In this document: in pieces, positions 56,109 to 63,796 of the stretch
Layout of the letters: the number at the start of each line of letters is the position of its first letter
How positions within the stretch are numbered: the stretch's first letter is position 1
NCBI RefSeq assembly: GCF_029433255.1
Contig: NZ_JAQTHU010000001.1
Location: forward strand, 2,232,001-2,296,000
DNA: 64,000 nt
Source of the DNA: Lactobacillus sp. ESL0791
Lineage (GTDB): Bacteria; Bacillota; Bacilli; Lactobacillales; Lactobacillaceae
Direction of reading: 5' to 3'
Position numbers and translations under genes: made by a program
Notes under the pieces: model-generated
What the model was told of the DNA's origin: nothing
Databases searched by the model: none
What the model saw: the letters and a program-made list of their open reading frames with translations, nothing else

Positions 56109-56352
56109 ATTTCTAGACGAAGCTTGGGATGAATACGTTGCTTGGCAAAAGCAGGATCGCAAAACCCTAAAAAGAATTAATCAACTAATTAAATCAATCA
56201 AAAGTGATGGGTTAAATTCCGGAATTGGCAAGCCTGAGCGTTTAAAATATCAAGACGGGTGGTCCAGAAGGATTAATGGCAAAGATCGCTTGGTCTATAC
56301 TCACAACGATGGACATTTAATTATCGTTGCCTGTAAAAATCATTACGAATAA
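56098..56352 (+). CDS. yoeB: YoeB/Txe-family mRNA interferase toxin
   Basis: 84 residues from ATG 56098, which aligns with the start of known YoeB; an ATG four codons earlier is possible. All key parts are present: AWDEYVAWQKQDRK, GKPERLK (Glu), WSRRI (Arg), RLVY and CKNHYE (His, Tyr). YoeB cuts mRNA on the ribosome. Its classical partner is YefM, but here the antitoxin is RelB/DinJ type. Confidence 0.9.
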   Translation: MTIEFLDEAWDEYVAWQKQDRKTLKRINQLIKSIKSDGLNSGIGKPERLKYQDGWSRRINGKDRLVYTHNDGHLIIVACKNHYE

Positions 56353-56364
56353 TTATCTAAGCAG

Positions 56365-56414
56365 AAAATCGCTGCTCACTACATGTGATCAGCAGTTTTT
56401 TGCTGTTAAAAATT
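56365..56414 (+). terminator. Terminator, repeat copy 2
   Basis: GCTGCTCAC-TACAT-GTGATCAGC hairpin followed by six T. Bases 56377-56414 are identical to 57058-57095. Confidence 0.8.
56377..56414 (+). repeat. 38-bp direct repeat, left copy
   Basis: Perfect match to 57058-57095, 681 bp apart, bracketing the MazEF-like module. The repeat covers the terminator loop, right arm, T run and about 15 bases downstream. Confidence 0.9.
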
Positions 56415-56468
56415 GTTAAACCAAATATAACATGTTAAACTAGATTAAAAATAGAAGGAGATTACAAA

Positions 56469-56687
56469 ATGAGTATAGTAAAAGTTGCTAAACGTGGTAA
56501 CGGTTTGTGTCTAACACTGCCTTCAAAAGATAAATTTAAGCTTAACCAATCATGGCTTTTAATTGCCAACGAAAAAGGGGGATATGAATTGATTCCTAAA
56601 TTAGAAGACCCATATAAACAGCCTGATTTCAAAAATCAATATGAGCCAGAAGAATGGCCTAATACCGATTATCGGGAGGTTGAATAA
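56469..56687 (+). CDS. MazE-like (AbrB-type) antitoxin
   Basis: 72 residues. The N-terminal half (VKVAKRGNGLCLTLPSKDKFKLN) fits an AbrB/MazE swapped-hairpin DNA-binding domain, and the acidic, proline-rich tail (DPYKQPDFKNQYEPEEWP) fits a toxin-neutralising extension. It lies three bases before a PemK/MazF toxin gene. Strong AGAAGGAG site. Confidence 0.85.
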   Translation: MSIVKVAKRGNGLCLTLPSKDKFKLNQSWLLIANEKGGYELIPKLEDPYKQPDFKNQYEPEEWPNTDYREVE

Positions 56688-56690
56688 TCA

Positions 56691-57035
56691 GTGTATTTTC
56701 CTAAACAAAGAGATATTGTTTGGATCGACTTTGACCCACAACGTGGACATGAAATTAAAAAAAGACGACCAGCTCTAGTTCTAAGTAGAAATGAATACAA
56801 TCAAGACACTGGTTTTATTATTGTCAGTCCAATTACTTCAAAAATCAGACAGAAACACGGTTACTATGACTTAATTGGTTACCAAACCCATGGTCAAGTT
56901 GTTACAAGACAAGTATACTCATTCGACATCACTGATAATGCTGGTAGAAAAGTTGAATTTATCGAAAAAATGGCAATCAATGATTTTTACCAAATTGCCC
57001 AATTGTTCCTATTCAATTTTAATTTCCCATTTTAA
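56691..57035 (+). CDS. mazF: MazF/PemK-family endoribonuclease toxin
   Basis: 114 residues from GTG 56691 behind GGGAGG. Family motifs: QRDIVWIDFDPQRGHEIKKRRPALVLS and IIVSPITS, with VVTRQVYSFD near the centre. It cuts free mRNA at short sequence motifs unless bound by the antitoxin. The last residues (FNFNFPF) are hydrophobic. Confidence 0.92.
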   Translation: MYFPKQRDIVWIDFDPQRGHEIKKRRPALVLSRNEYNQDTGFIIVSPITSKIRQKHGYYDLIGYQTHGQVVTRQVYSFDITDNAGRKVEFIEKMAINDFYQIAQLFLFNFNFPF

Positions 57036-57045
57036 AAAATTCAGA

Positions 57046-57095
57046 GAAACTGCTTTTCACTACATGTGATCAGCAGTTTTTTGCTGTTAAAAATT
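57046..57095 (+). terminator. Terminator, repeat copy 3
   Basis: Same hairpin type as at 56365, with six T. Bases 57058-57095 repeat 56377-56414 exactly. Confidence 0.8.
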
Positions 57096-57162
57096 CTTGG
57101 TTTGCATAATCTGTTATAATTACGTTGCAAATACAACCATAGCAGCTTATGTCAGAGGAATC

Positions 57163-58254
57163 ATGAAAACAAAACGAATTTACTACCTAGATTTTCTTAG
57201 AATTATTGCTACTTTTGCGATCATCATTATCCATGTTTCTTCGCAAAGACCCTATTACAGCCAGCCGGTCCACTCTTTTACTTGGCAGAGCTTAAACTTT
57301 TGGTCTTCAATCATGCGCTGGGGCGTGCCTATCTTCGTGATGATCTCAGGCGTTTTATTTCTTGATCCTAAACGCCCTATCTCAACCAAAAAATTATTTA
57401 CCAAGAATATCTGGCGCATCGTTTGTGCGACAATTTTTTGGCACTTTTTTTATGCATGCTACACTTTCCTATTTGAAAATCACAGTTACGCAACTTTGAT
57501 CAGACTATTAATCAAAGGATATTCGCATCTTTGGTTTTTGCACATGATTATTGGTCTCTACCTGCTCGTTCCCTTGCTGCGAAAAATCACCGAAAACACC
57601 AAATTAACCCAATATTTCTTATTGCTGGCAGCAATTTTTGCCGTGATCTTACCAACTTTTTTCAGTATCTATAAAAGCCTACTGCGCTTCCATACCTTTT
57701 CCCCAGCTGCCAGGGTGATCATCAACAGCTTGTCCACGCTATTTTCCAGCATGTATGTAAAATTTGTCCTCGGTTTTACCGGTTACTTTGTTGCCGGCTA
57801 CTACTTCAGTCAAGCTAAATTAAGTAAAAACTGGATCCGTTGCATCTACATTATGGGAATCTTGGGGCTATTTATTACTTTTTTCGGCACCAATAGCTTA
57901 TCCCTTCATTTCAATGCCCGCGTCCTCCCACTTTATGACTACATGAGTATCAATGTCGCCGCCACTGCAATTGCAATTTTCGTTTTCATTAAAAACTGTG
58001 GTCAAAAAAGCAACGCTCACTTTCATAACAAAAGAAACGAAACTTGGCTGACTGCATTATCCAATCTTACCTTTGGCATTTACCTGGTACACTTCTTATT
58101 TATCCGTATCCTGACAAAATCACTGCACGTCGGTACACTTAACAGCAATGCTCCCTTGGCCGTACCAGTAATTACTGTAGTAGTTTTCCTAGCATCATTA
58201 ATAGTCAGCCTAATAATCAAAAAAGTTTCCTGGCTGAACAGCCACATCATGTAG
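57163..58254 (+). CDS. Acyltransferase family 3 membrane protein (OatA/WecH-like)
   Basis: 363 residues from ATG 57163 (AGAGGA site); a longer frame from 57097 lies upstream of the extended -10 TGTTATAAT, so it is not used. About ten membrane helices with the family start IYYLDFLRIIATFAIIIIHVSSQ, including the conserved His, and MRWGVPIFVMISGVLFL. It lacks the SGNH domain of OatA, so it resembles the WecH/YiaH type. It probably O-acetylates a cell-surface glycan. Confidence 0.9.
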   Translation: MKTKRIYYLDFLRIIATFAIIIIHVSSQRPYYSQPVHSFTWQSLNFWSSIMRWGVPIFVMISGVLFLDPKRPISTKKLFTKNIWRIVCATIFWHFFYACYTFLFENHSYATLIRLLIKGYSHLWFLHMIIGLYLLVPLLRKITENTKLTQYFLLLAAIFAVILPTFFSIYKSLLRFHTFSPAARVIINSLSTLFSSMYVKFVLGFTGYFVAGYYFSQAKLSKNWIRCIYIMGILGLFITFFGTNSLSLHFNARVLPLYDYMSINVAATAIAIFVFIKNCGQKSNAHFHNKRNETWLTALSNLTFGIYLVHFLFIRILTKSLHVGTLNSNAPLAVPVITVVVFLASLIVSLIIKKVSWLNSHIM

Positions 58255-58282
58255 CATTTGCCAAAGAACTTCTAACCAATAA

Positions 58283-58320
58283 AAAATAGGGGATAAACAA
58301 AAATTTATCCCCTATTTTGA
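58283..58320. terminator. Bidirectional terminator
   Basis: AAAATAGGGGATAAA pairs perfectly with TTTATCCCCTATTTT, between the acyltransferase and the convergent ABC operon. Confidence 0.92.
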
Positions 58321-58327
58321 TACCTTT

Positions 58328-59131
58328 TTAAGCTAGTAAGATGGCATCATCTTTTAATTCAGAGCCGACATGTTTTTGGAACAGTTCCATCAGCTTCGGC
58401 ACCGTCATTTTCTTTTTTTCTTCTTCTGCCAGATCCAGCGCTATCTTGCCCTGATGTAGCATAATCAGACGATTGCCGTAGCGGATCGCATCTTCCATGT
58501 TATGCGTTACCATGAATGCCGTTAACTTCTGCTCGGTAATCAGCTTTTCGGTTAATTTCATGACTGTGATTGAAGTCTGCGGGTCAAGCGCCGCCGTGTG
58601 CTCATCCAGTAAAATCAGATCCGGACGCTGCAAGGTGGCCATTAACAAGGTAATCGCCTGCCGCTGCCCACCGGAAAGCAAACCAATTTCGGTTTCCAGC
58701 CGGTTCTCTAAGTTTAAGTCAAGCTGAGCAAGCTGCTCTTTGAAAAATTTGCGATCTTGCTTTTTAACACCGGCACGGAAAGTCCGGTGCTGCCCTCTTT
58801 TCATTGCAAGAGCCAAATTCTCTTCCACAGTCAGCCGCACAGCCGTGCCCATTTTAGGATCCTGAAAGACACGGCTGATATTTTTGGCCCGCTTAGTCAC
58901 GGGCTGTTTAGTAATGTCCGTGCCGTTCAAAATAATTTGCCCCTCTTGAATCGGTAAGGTACCCGCAATACTATTCAGCAAAGTTGATTTCCCCGCACCA
59001 TTGCTGCCGATGATCGTTACAAAATCTCCGGCTTCTAATTCAAGGTCAACACCTCGCAATACACGGTTTTCATTGACAGTTCCCTTTTCAAACGTTTGGT
59101 GTAAATTGTTAATCTTCAGTACTTGAGACAT
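58328..59131 (-). CDS. TrpZ-like ABC transporter ATPase
   Basis: 267 residues. Walker A GSNGAGKST, Q-loop region ISRVFQDPKMG, signature LSGGQRQAI, Walker B LILLDEHTAALDP and switch His in VTHNM. The HTAALD variant is typical of ATPases that partner ABC_sub_bind-type proteins. Last gene of a three-gene operon that overlaps the permease by 23 bases. Confidence 0.92.
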   Translation of the reverse strand: MSQVLKINNLHQTFEKGTVNENRVLRGVDLELEAGDFVTIIGSNGAGKSTLLNSIAGTLPIQEGQIILNGTDITKQPVTKRAKNISRVFQDPKMGTAVRLTVEENLALAMKRGQHRTFRAGVKKQDRKFFKEQLAQLDLNLENRLETEIGLLSGGQRQAITLLMATLQRPDLILLDEHTAALDPQTSITVMKLTEKLITEQKLTAFMVTHNMEDAIRYGNRLIMLHQGKIALDLAEEEKKKMTVPKLMELFQKHVGSELKDDAILLA

Positions 59132-60026
59132 TTTTATCTTCTCCTTTATTTTTGTGCGATAAATGGAAATTAGGCAAGGCCAAGCAGATGATCAGTACCA
59201 GCGCCGATGCTAATTTAGCATCAGATGGCTCAACATTCATCTGGAAGACGAGCGCTAAAATCAAACGATAAATAATTGCTCCAAGCACTAAGGTAAGAAG
59301 ACGCGGACCAATTTTCAGATTACGCAGCAAAACTTCGGCAATAATAATTGATGCTAGGCCGACAACTAGTGTACCCACACCAGAGTTCAAATCGGCAAAA
59401 CCATTATTTTGGGCTAACAAAGCACCAGAAAGAGCAATGCAGCCATTGGAAATCATGTAACCCCAAATTTTCATGCTCTGGGTTTTTATCCCGTTGGCCG
59501 CACTCATCTCTGGGTTATCCCCCGTTGCCCTCATGGCCAAGCCAATCTCAGTTCGAAAGAAAATAATCAAGAGGGCAATTACCAAGAGAGCAATGATTAA
59601 ACCCATGACAATGACAGCATTATTGCGGGACAAGCCCCAGTCTTGAGCTATCGTAAAAATTGTAGCTTTTCCTAATAAGGAAACATTAGCTGCATTCTGC
59701 ATCACCCGCGAAGTGATTGAGTACAACCCCGTCATTGTAACAATTCCCGCTAACAAAGACGGAATCTTCAGTTTGGTATTTAGTAGACCGGTAACAAGGC
59801 CGGCAATCATCCCGCCACCAAACGCAGCAATTGTTGCTAAAATCGGATTAACCCCTTGAATCAAGCACATCGTGGTAATTGCCCCGCCTAAAGGGAAACT
59901 ACCTTCAGCGGTCATATCTGCCAGGTCTAAAATACGGAAAGTTAAGTAAACCCCAATTGCCATTAAGGACCAAAGTAGGCCCTGTGAAGTAGCTGATAAA
60001 AACAAATCCCAAAAGTCACTCATCAT
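59109..60026 (-). CDS. TrpY-like ABC transporter permease
   Basis: 305 residues, about nine membrane helices, BPD_transp_2 family, with DLADMTAEGSFPLGGAI, MRATGDNPEMSAANGI and NGCIALSGALLAQNNGFADLNSGVG. It is related to branched-chain amino acid permeases. It carries the substrate captured by the lipoprotein encoded just before it. Confidence 0.92.
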   Translation of the reverse strand: MMSDFWDLFLSATSQGLLWSLMAIGVYLTFRILDLADMTAEGSFPLGGAITTMCLIQGVNPILATIAAFGGGMIAGLVTGLLNTKLKIPSLLAGIVTMTGLYSITSRVMQNAANVSLLGKATIFTIAQDWGLSRNNAVIVMGLIIALLVIALLIIFFRTEIGLAMRATGDNPEMSAANGIKTQSMKIWGYMISNGCIALSGALLAQNNGFADLNSGVGTLVVGLASIIIAEVLLRNLKIGPRLLTLVLGAIIYRLILALVFQMNVEPSDAKLASALVLIICLALPNFHLSHKNKGEDKNVSSTED

Positions 60027-60053
60027 ATTTTGCTCTTTCTCTACCTTTCTAGC

Positions 60054-61025
60054 TTATTTAGGCGTCTTGATCGATTTCGGATCAATACCTAAAGCCTTAG
60101 CCATACCTTTGTTAACAAATAATTGCAGATGATCAGCCTTTTCAACCGGCATGTTTTCAGGCTTTGCCTTACCGGATAAAATCTTGGCTGCCATCTTACC
60201 AGTCTGTCTGCCAAGTGCTTCGTAATCAATTCCGATTGAAGCAAGGCCGCCATCCTTAGCTTGATCAATTGAACCTGTAACTACGGGGATCTTGTGTTCC
60301 TTAACTACTTTGCCCACTAGCGAAGCTGCGGAAGCAAAAGTATTGTCTGTTGGAATGTAAATACCTTGAACCTTACCTGCTAAAGTTTCCGTAACTTGCT
60401 GGACATCGTTAGTTGTATTAGCAGTTTTAACCAATACCTTTACGCCAGCCTTTTTTAGTGCAGCAATTGCCAAATCTGCTTGAATCTTAGAATTGGCTTC
60501 ACCCGCGTTATACATGATGCCGATAGTTTTAGCTTTAGGAACGATTGACAGCAATAATTCGATCTGCTTATCTAGTGAAACCATATCGGTTGTACCCGTA
60601 ACATTTCTGCCTGGTTTTTCATCTGAATTGACAAGTTTAGCACCTTTTAAATCAGTTACAGCTGTAACAACAATTGGAATTTTTTGTGTGGCATTAGCCA
60701 AACTTTGCGCAGCTGGCGTCGCGATTCCCAAAAGCAAATCGGATTTCTCATTAATCAGCTTGTCGCTCATACTCTTCAAATTATCTTGGCTGTTTTGGGC
60801 GTTTTGGTAATCAATCTTCAGATTTTTACCTTCAACATAACCGCCGTCTTTCAAGCCTTCCTTAAAGCCCTTGTAGGCTTTATCAAGCGATGGGTGCTGC
60901 ACGACTTGCAATATTCCAACATGCTTAACCTCTGCACTCTTGCCGCTCTTATTGCTGCATCCACTTAATAGCAATAAACCTGCTAAGCCGACACCTATTC
61001 CGGTAATTAATTTTTTAATATGCAT
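60054..61025 (-). CDS. TrpX-like substrate-binding lipoprotein, ABC_sub_bind family
   Basis: 323 residues from ATG 61025 behind GGAGGACTAGTA. Lipobox LLSGC (Cys23), then the ABC_sub_bind domain: VGILQVVQHPSLDKAYKGFKEGL, NAQNSQDNLKSM, IPIVVTAVTDL, GIMYNAGEANS and DNTFASAASLV. Streptococcal TrpXYZ is the best-known relative and is linked to tryptophan uptake. The upstream leader peptide full of Tyr and Phe codons suggests aromatic amino acids here, perhaps tyrosine or phenylalanine. Ligand choice remains an inference. Confidence 0.9.
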   Translation of the reverse strand: MHIKKLITGIGVGLAGLLLLSGCSNKSGKSAEVKHVGILQVVQHPSLDKAYKGFKEGLKDGGYVEGKNLKIDYQNAQNSQDNLKSMSDKLINEKSDLLLGIATPAAQSLANATQKIPIVVTAVTDLKGAKLVNSDEKPGRNVTGTTDMVSLDKQIELLLSIVPKAKTIGIMYNAGEANSKIQADLAIAALKKAGVKVLVKTANTTNDVQQVTETLAGKVQGIYIPTDNTFASAASLVGKVVKEHKIPVVTGSIDQAKDGGLASIGIDYEALGRQTGKMAAKILSGKAKPENMPVEKADHLQLFVNKGMAKALGIDPKSIKTPK

Positions 61026-61050
61026 TACTAGTCCTCCAAAATCTAACATA

Positions 61051-61082
61051 TAAAAAATACCCACTTATTTCTAAGCAGGTAT
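61051..61082 (-). terminator. Attenuator terminator in the leader of the TrpXYZ-like operon
   Basis: Arms 61072-61082 and 61057-61068 form an 11-bp stem with two wobbles and a GAAA loop, followed by six U, just before the ribosome binding site of the lipoprotein gene. The left arm can instead pair with 61119-61126 (8 bp), a candidate antiterminator. Confidence 0.8.
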
Positions 61083-61219
61083 CTCAAAAATCATTTCAAA
61101 ATTAATCGCTGCGATTAGCCACTTAGAAGTATGTGACTAACTGCAAACAAATTGCTTTAGCCATCATAGATAAATTCAAACTTGCGTTTCGTTTGAACCC
61201 ATCTAGATGAATCCAAACG

Positions 61220-61285
61220 CTATCTAAAATAGCTAAAGTAATAACGAGTATTCAATTGTAATTTTCGACTTTCACTATTAGTCAT
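61220..61285 (-). CDS. Leader peptide rich in Tyr and Phe, controls the TrpXYZ-like operon
   Basis: 21 codons, ATG at 61285, eight bases after GGAGG, and about 30 bases after a near-perfect promoter. The last eight residues read RYYFSYFR: five aromatic codons among the final seven. Behind it lie a CGTTTG/CAAACG hairpin (about 61190-61219), an overlapping alternative (GTTCAAAC/GTTTGAA) and an intrinsic terminator ahead of the lipoprotein gene. This is the layout of ribosome-mediated attenuation: stalling at Tyr/Phe codons would favour readthrough. Confidence 0.72.
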   Translation of the reverse strand: MTNSESRKLQLNTRYYFSYFR

Positions 61286-61314
61286 AAAAACTACCTCCAA
61301 CGCTCAATGTCAAA

Positions 61315-61343
61315 ATTATAAATTATTTAAAAAGCAAAGTCAA
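61315..61343 (-). promoter_or_regulatory. Promoter of the leader peptide and TrpXYZ-like operon
   Basis: TTGACT (61338-61343), 17 bases, TATAAT (61315-61320) on the minus strand, just ahead of the leader peptide's ribosome binding site. Confidence 0.9.
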
Positions 61344-61441
61344 ACAAAAATTATGAAGATAATGATCAACCACTACGGCTAAAGTGTTTAGCTACATTTT
61401 AGTCATCTCATTGAAGTTAAAAATTCGACAAAATATTTAAA

Positions 61442-61459
61442 AATTGGTAAATACCAATT
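61442..61459. promoter_or_regulatory. NagR-type operator 1 upstream of nagB
   Basis: AATTGGTAAATACCAATT resembles the DasR/NagR operator ATTGGTCTAGACCAAT. It lies just upstream of the -35, 30 bp centre to centre from operator 2, about three helical turns. Confidence 0.7.
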
Positions 61460-61465
61460 TAGCTG

Positions 61466-61495
61466 TTGACAAATTGGAATATACCAATTTATAAT
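61466..61495 (+). promoter_or_regulatory. nagB promoter with NagR-type operator 2 filling the spacer
   Basis: TTGACA (61466-61471) and TATAAT (61490-61495) are both perfect. The 18-bp spacer is exactly the operator AATTGGAATATACCAATT (61472-61489), so a bound GntR/HutC-type repressor would block RNA polymerase. Confidence 0.85.
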
Positions 61496-61525
61496 GGCTT
61501 TAACAAGTAAACTAGGAGGAAAATT

Positions 61526-62251
61526 ATGAAGATAATTGTTAGAGCAGACAGCACAGAATGTGGTGCTGCAGCATACGAAATTTTTGCCAAAGGAATTAAA
61601 AATGGCGCTAAAGTCTTAGGCTTAGCTACCGGTTCGACACCACTTCCGCTATATAAGGAAATGATCAAGAGCAACTTGAATTTCGATAACTTAACCAGTG
61701 TCAATCTTGATGAGTATGTCGGCCTGCCAGTCGATAACGACCAGAGTTATCACTATTTCATGCAGGAAAATTTGTTTAATAAGAAGCCATTTAAGAAAAC
61801 TTATGTTCCAGACGGAATTAAGGCTGTCGATGATCCTGAAGGCGTATCACGTGAATATGACCAAATTATCAAAGATAATCCAATTGATATTCAATTGCTG
61901 GGGATCGGAAGAAATGGGCACATTGCTTTCAATGAACCTGGAACTCCATTTGATTCCCTAACCCACGAGGTTAAATTGACCGACAATACGATTAAGGCTA
62001 ATTCACGTTTCTTTGCCAGCATTGATGACGTGCCAAAGTCTGCAATTTGCATGGGGATTGCCAACATCATGTCAGCCAAAAAAATTGTTCTGTTGGCATT
62101 CGGTGAAAACAAAGCCGCTGCTGTTAAGAAGATGATCGAAGGTCCCGTAACCGAAGAAGTTCCTGCATCTGTTTTGCAGAAGCACCCAGACGTAACGGTT
62201 ATTCTTGACCAAGCTGCTGCTGCCGAATTAGACGACAAATATAAAAATTAA
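61526..62251 (+). CDS. nagB: Glucosamine-6-phosphate deaminase
   Basis: 241 residues, typical of the short NagB form. [45 protein letters not shown] (active-site loop) and [21 protein letters not shown] are all present. It turns glucosamine-6-phosphate into fructose-6-phosphate and ammonia. Single-gene unit with a strong AGGAGG site, repressed probably by NagR and induced by amino sugar phosphates. The nagR gene is not in the window. Confidence 0.96.
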   Translation: MKIIVRADSTECGAAAYEIFAKGIKNGAKVLGLATGSTPLPLYKEMIKSNLNFDNLTSVNLDEYVGLPVDNDQSYHYFMQENLFNKKPFKKTYVPDGIKAVDDPEGVSREYDQIIKDNPIDIQLLGIGRNGHIAFNEPGTPFDSLTHEVKLTDNTIKANSRFFASIDDVPKSAICMGIANIMSAKKIVLLAFGENKAAAVKKMIEGPVTEEVPASVLQKHPDVTVILDQAAAAELDDKYKN

Positions 62252-62284
62252 ACAATAACTTATTAAGCAAGAGACAAGGTCCAT

Positions 62285-62310
62285 GAGGCTTTGCCTCTTT
62301 TTTGTTTTCT
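62285..62310 (+). terminator. Intrinsic terminator of nagB
   Basis: GAGGC-TTT-GCCTC followed by six T. Confidence 0.8.
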
Positions 62311-62418
62311 TGATAATCCTTCTTTTATAAAAATATTATAAATAGATAATTTCATATTTATAGATTACTGCGAACAATCATGGTATGATGAAAATCAGAT
62401 TGAGGGGTTGGTGGTAAA

Positions 62419-62973
62419 TTGAGAAGAACAAATAAATGGCTGTTAATGTTGGGAATACTATTGTTATTACCACCACCATTTTACTTATTATGGGCTACCA
62501 GCCCTGTTTGGCAAAAATATCTAAGATTGCAGTTACCGCAAGTAGGAAAAGTTAATCCAATTTTTACTTGGTATCTCATTATAATTAGCGCTGTTGCAAT
62601 TGTATTTTTAATCATCAGCTTTTTCACTATTTTATGCTGGCCAACGCACAATAAATTTAACCTGCTTAAGCGCAAGGACGGGCAGGTTAGAATTACCAGC
62701 AAAGCAATCAACGGTTTCGTGGCTTCTTCATTAACGGACTTGCCCTACGTAAACCAAGTCAAGGTTGATTCAAAGCTAACCAACCGTCATATCAAGATTA
62801 AGATTAGCGGTAATCTTGGTACCGGAGAGAATCTGGAAGCAATGCTTAATGAATATCTGGATCAAATGACCCAAAATTTGCGTAAACTTTTAGGAATTAA
62901 CCAAAAGCCTAAAATTACCATTAAGTTTACTAACTTTCAAAGCACAAATAATAACGCTAAGCGCGTGCAGTAA
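62419..62973 (+). CDS. amaP: AmaP, membrane anchor of alkaline shock protein 23
   Basis: 184 residues from a TTG behind GGTGG. Two membrane helices (about 7-26 and 50-73), then a cytoplasmic Asp23-like domain (VRITSKAINGFVASSLTDLPYV). In Staphylococcus AmaP ties Asp23 to the membrane. It is the first gene of a three-gene unit with the DUF2273 and Asp23 genes. An extended -10 (TGGTATGAT) lies upstream. Confidence 0.9.
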   Translation: MRRTNKWLLMLGILLLLPPPFYLLWATSPVWQKYLRLQLPQVGKVNPIFTWYLIIISAVAIVFLIISFFTILCWPTHNKFNLLKRKDGQVRITSKAINGFVASSLTDLPYVNQVKVDSKLTNRHIKIKISGNLGTGENLEAMLNEYLDQMTQNLRKLLGINQKPKITIKFTNFQSTNNNAKRVQ

Positions 62974-62984
62974 GGAGGTAGAAA

Positions 62985-63164
62985 GTGAAAGAATTTATTA
63001 AACAGCACCTCCCCATATTATGCGGCGGCGCAATCGGCTTATTATTGGCATTTTGCTTTTTAGGATTAGGCTTTTTTAAAACTATTTTTGTGGTTGTGAT
63101 GCTGGTTCTAGGTGGCTTATTTGGCTACTTTTGGCCGGTATTAAAAAAATTACGCGACAAATGA
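62985..63164 (+). CDS. DUF2273 small membrane protein
   Basis: 59 residues from GTG 62985 behind a perfect AAGGAGGT. Two membrane helices (about 10-28 and 31-51: LCGGAIGLLLAFCFLGLG and IFVVVMLVLGGLFGYFWP) and a basic end. DUF2273 proteins regularly sit between amaP and asp23 and probably help hold the Asp23 layer at the membrane. Confidence 0.9.
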   Translation: MKEFIKQHLPILCGGAIGLLLAFCFLGLGFFKTIFVVVMLVLGGLFGYFWPVLKKLRDK

Positions 63165-63179
63165 AAGGAATAATTATTT

Positions 63180-63668
63180 ATGACACAGACAAATACAAAA
63201 GAAGTTAAGGGCGACCTTAATTATGATTCAAAGGTTATCCAGAAAATTATCGGTATCGCTTTATCCGATATCAAAGGCTTGTTGACCGTTGACGGTGGTT
63301 TTTTCTCTAACTTATCTGATAAAATCGTCAATAGCAGCAATGTTACCTCTGGCATTAATGTTGAAGTCGGCAAAAAGCAGGTTGCTGTCGATATTGATAT
63401 TGTTGCAGAATATGGCGTTGACATTGCCAAGCTTTATGATGAAATCAAGAAAAAAATCTATAACAAGGTCAAAGAGATGACTGGATTAGACACAGTCGAA
63501 GTCAATGTTACAGTTGTTGACATTAAGACAAAAGAGCAGCATCAAAAGGACTCAGTCAGCTTGCAGGACAGAATCACCGGTGCAGGCAAAGACGCTAAAG
63601 ATAAGGTCAATGAGCAAAAAGACAAGGTTGAAGATAAACAAAAGAGTGTCACGCAAAGAGTTAAGTAA
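63180..63668 (+). CDS. asp23: Asp23/Gls24 family envelope stress response protein
   Basis: 162 residues. The Asp23 domain covers about 10-125 (DSKVIQKIIGIALSDIKGLLTV, VAVDIDIVAEYGVDIAKLYDEI, EVNVTVVDI). The C-terminal 40 residues are a charged Lys/Asp/Gln tail. It is abundant under envelope stress in related bacteria. Last gene of the amaP unit, with an AAAGGA site. Confidence 0.93.
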   Translation: MTQTNTKEVKGDLNYDSKVIQKIIGIALSDIKGLLTVDGGFFSNLSDKIVNSSNVTSGINVEVGKKQVAVDIDIVAEYGVDIAKLYDEIKKKIYNKVKEMTGLDTVEVNVTVVDIKTKEQHQKDSVSLQDRITGAGKDAKDKVNEQKDKVEDKQKSVTQRVK

Positions 63669-63708
63669 TTTGTTTTAAATTTGCAAAAAGTCCCAGGTAA
63701 AGTAATGA

Positions 63709-63796
63709 AGTGCTCCATAATTGTTAGACATAGAACTAACAGTTAGGAGCACTTTTTATATGACTAAATATTTAACTAAACTAAAAATAGAAATTG
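63709..63796 (+). mobile_element. Remnant of the 5' end of an IS3-like element
   Basis: A strong hairpin (AAGTGCTCC with GGAGCACTT, plus an inner TTGTTAG/CTAACAG helix, 63709-63757) is followed by an ATG at 63760 whose first codons read MTKYLTKLKIEIV, like the start of IS3-family OrfA. The frame stops after 27 codons. The hairpin hides the GGAG ribosome binding site, as in many insertion sequences. The rest of the element is missing; the neighbouring regulator gene begins at about 63797. Confidence 0.4.

Noticed and set aside
55731..57095. CRISPR-like repeat series
   Set aside because: Only two perfect copies and one degenerate copy, with whole genes between them, each a terminator; no spacers or cas genes.
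61051..61285. T-box riboswitch upstream of the TrpXYZ-like operon
   Set aside because: I looked for the conserved T-box antiterminator core (GGGTGGNACCGCG type) and did not see it; a translated leader with a good ribosome binding site explains the region better.
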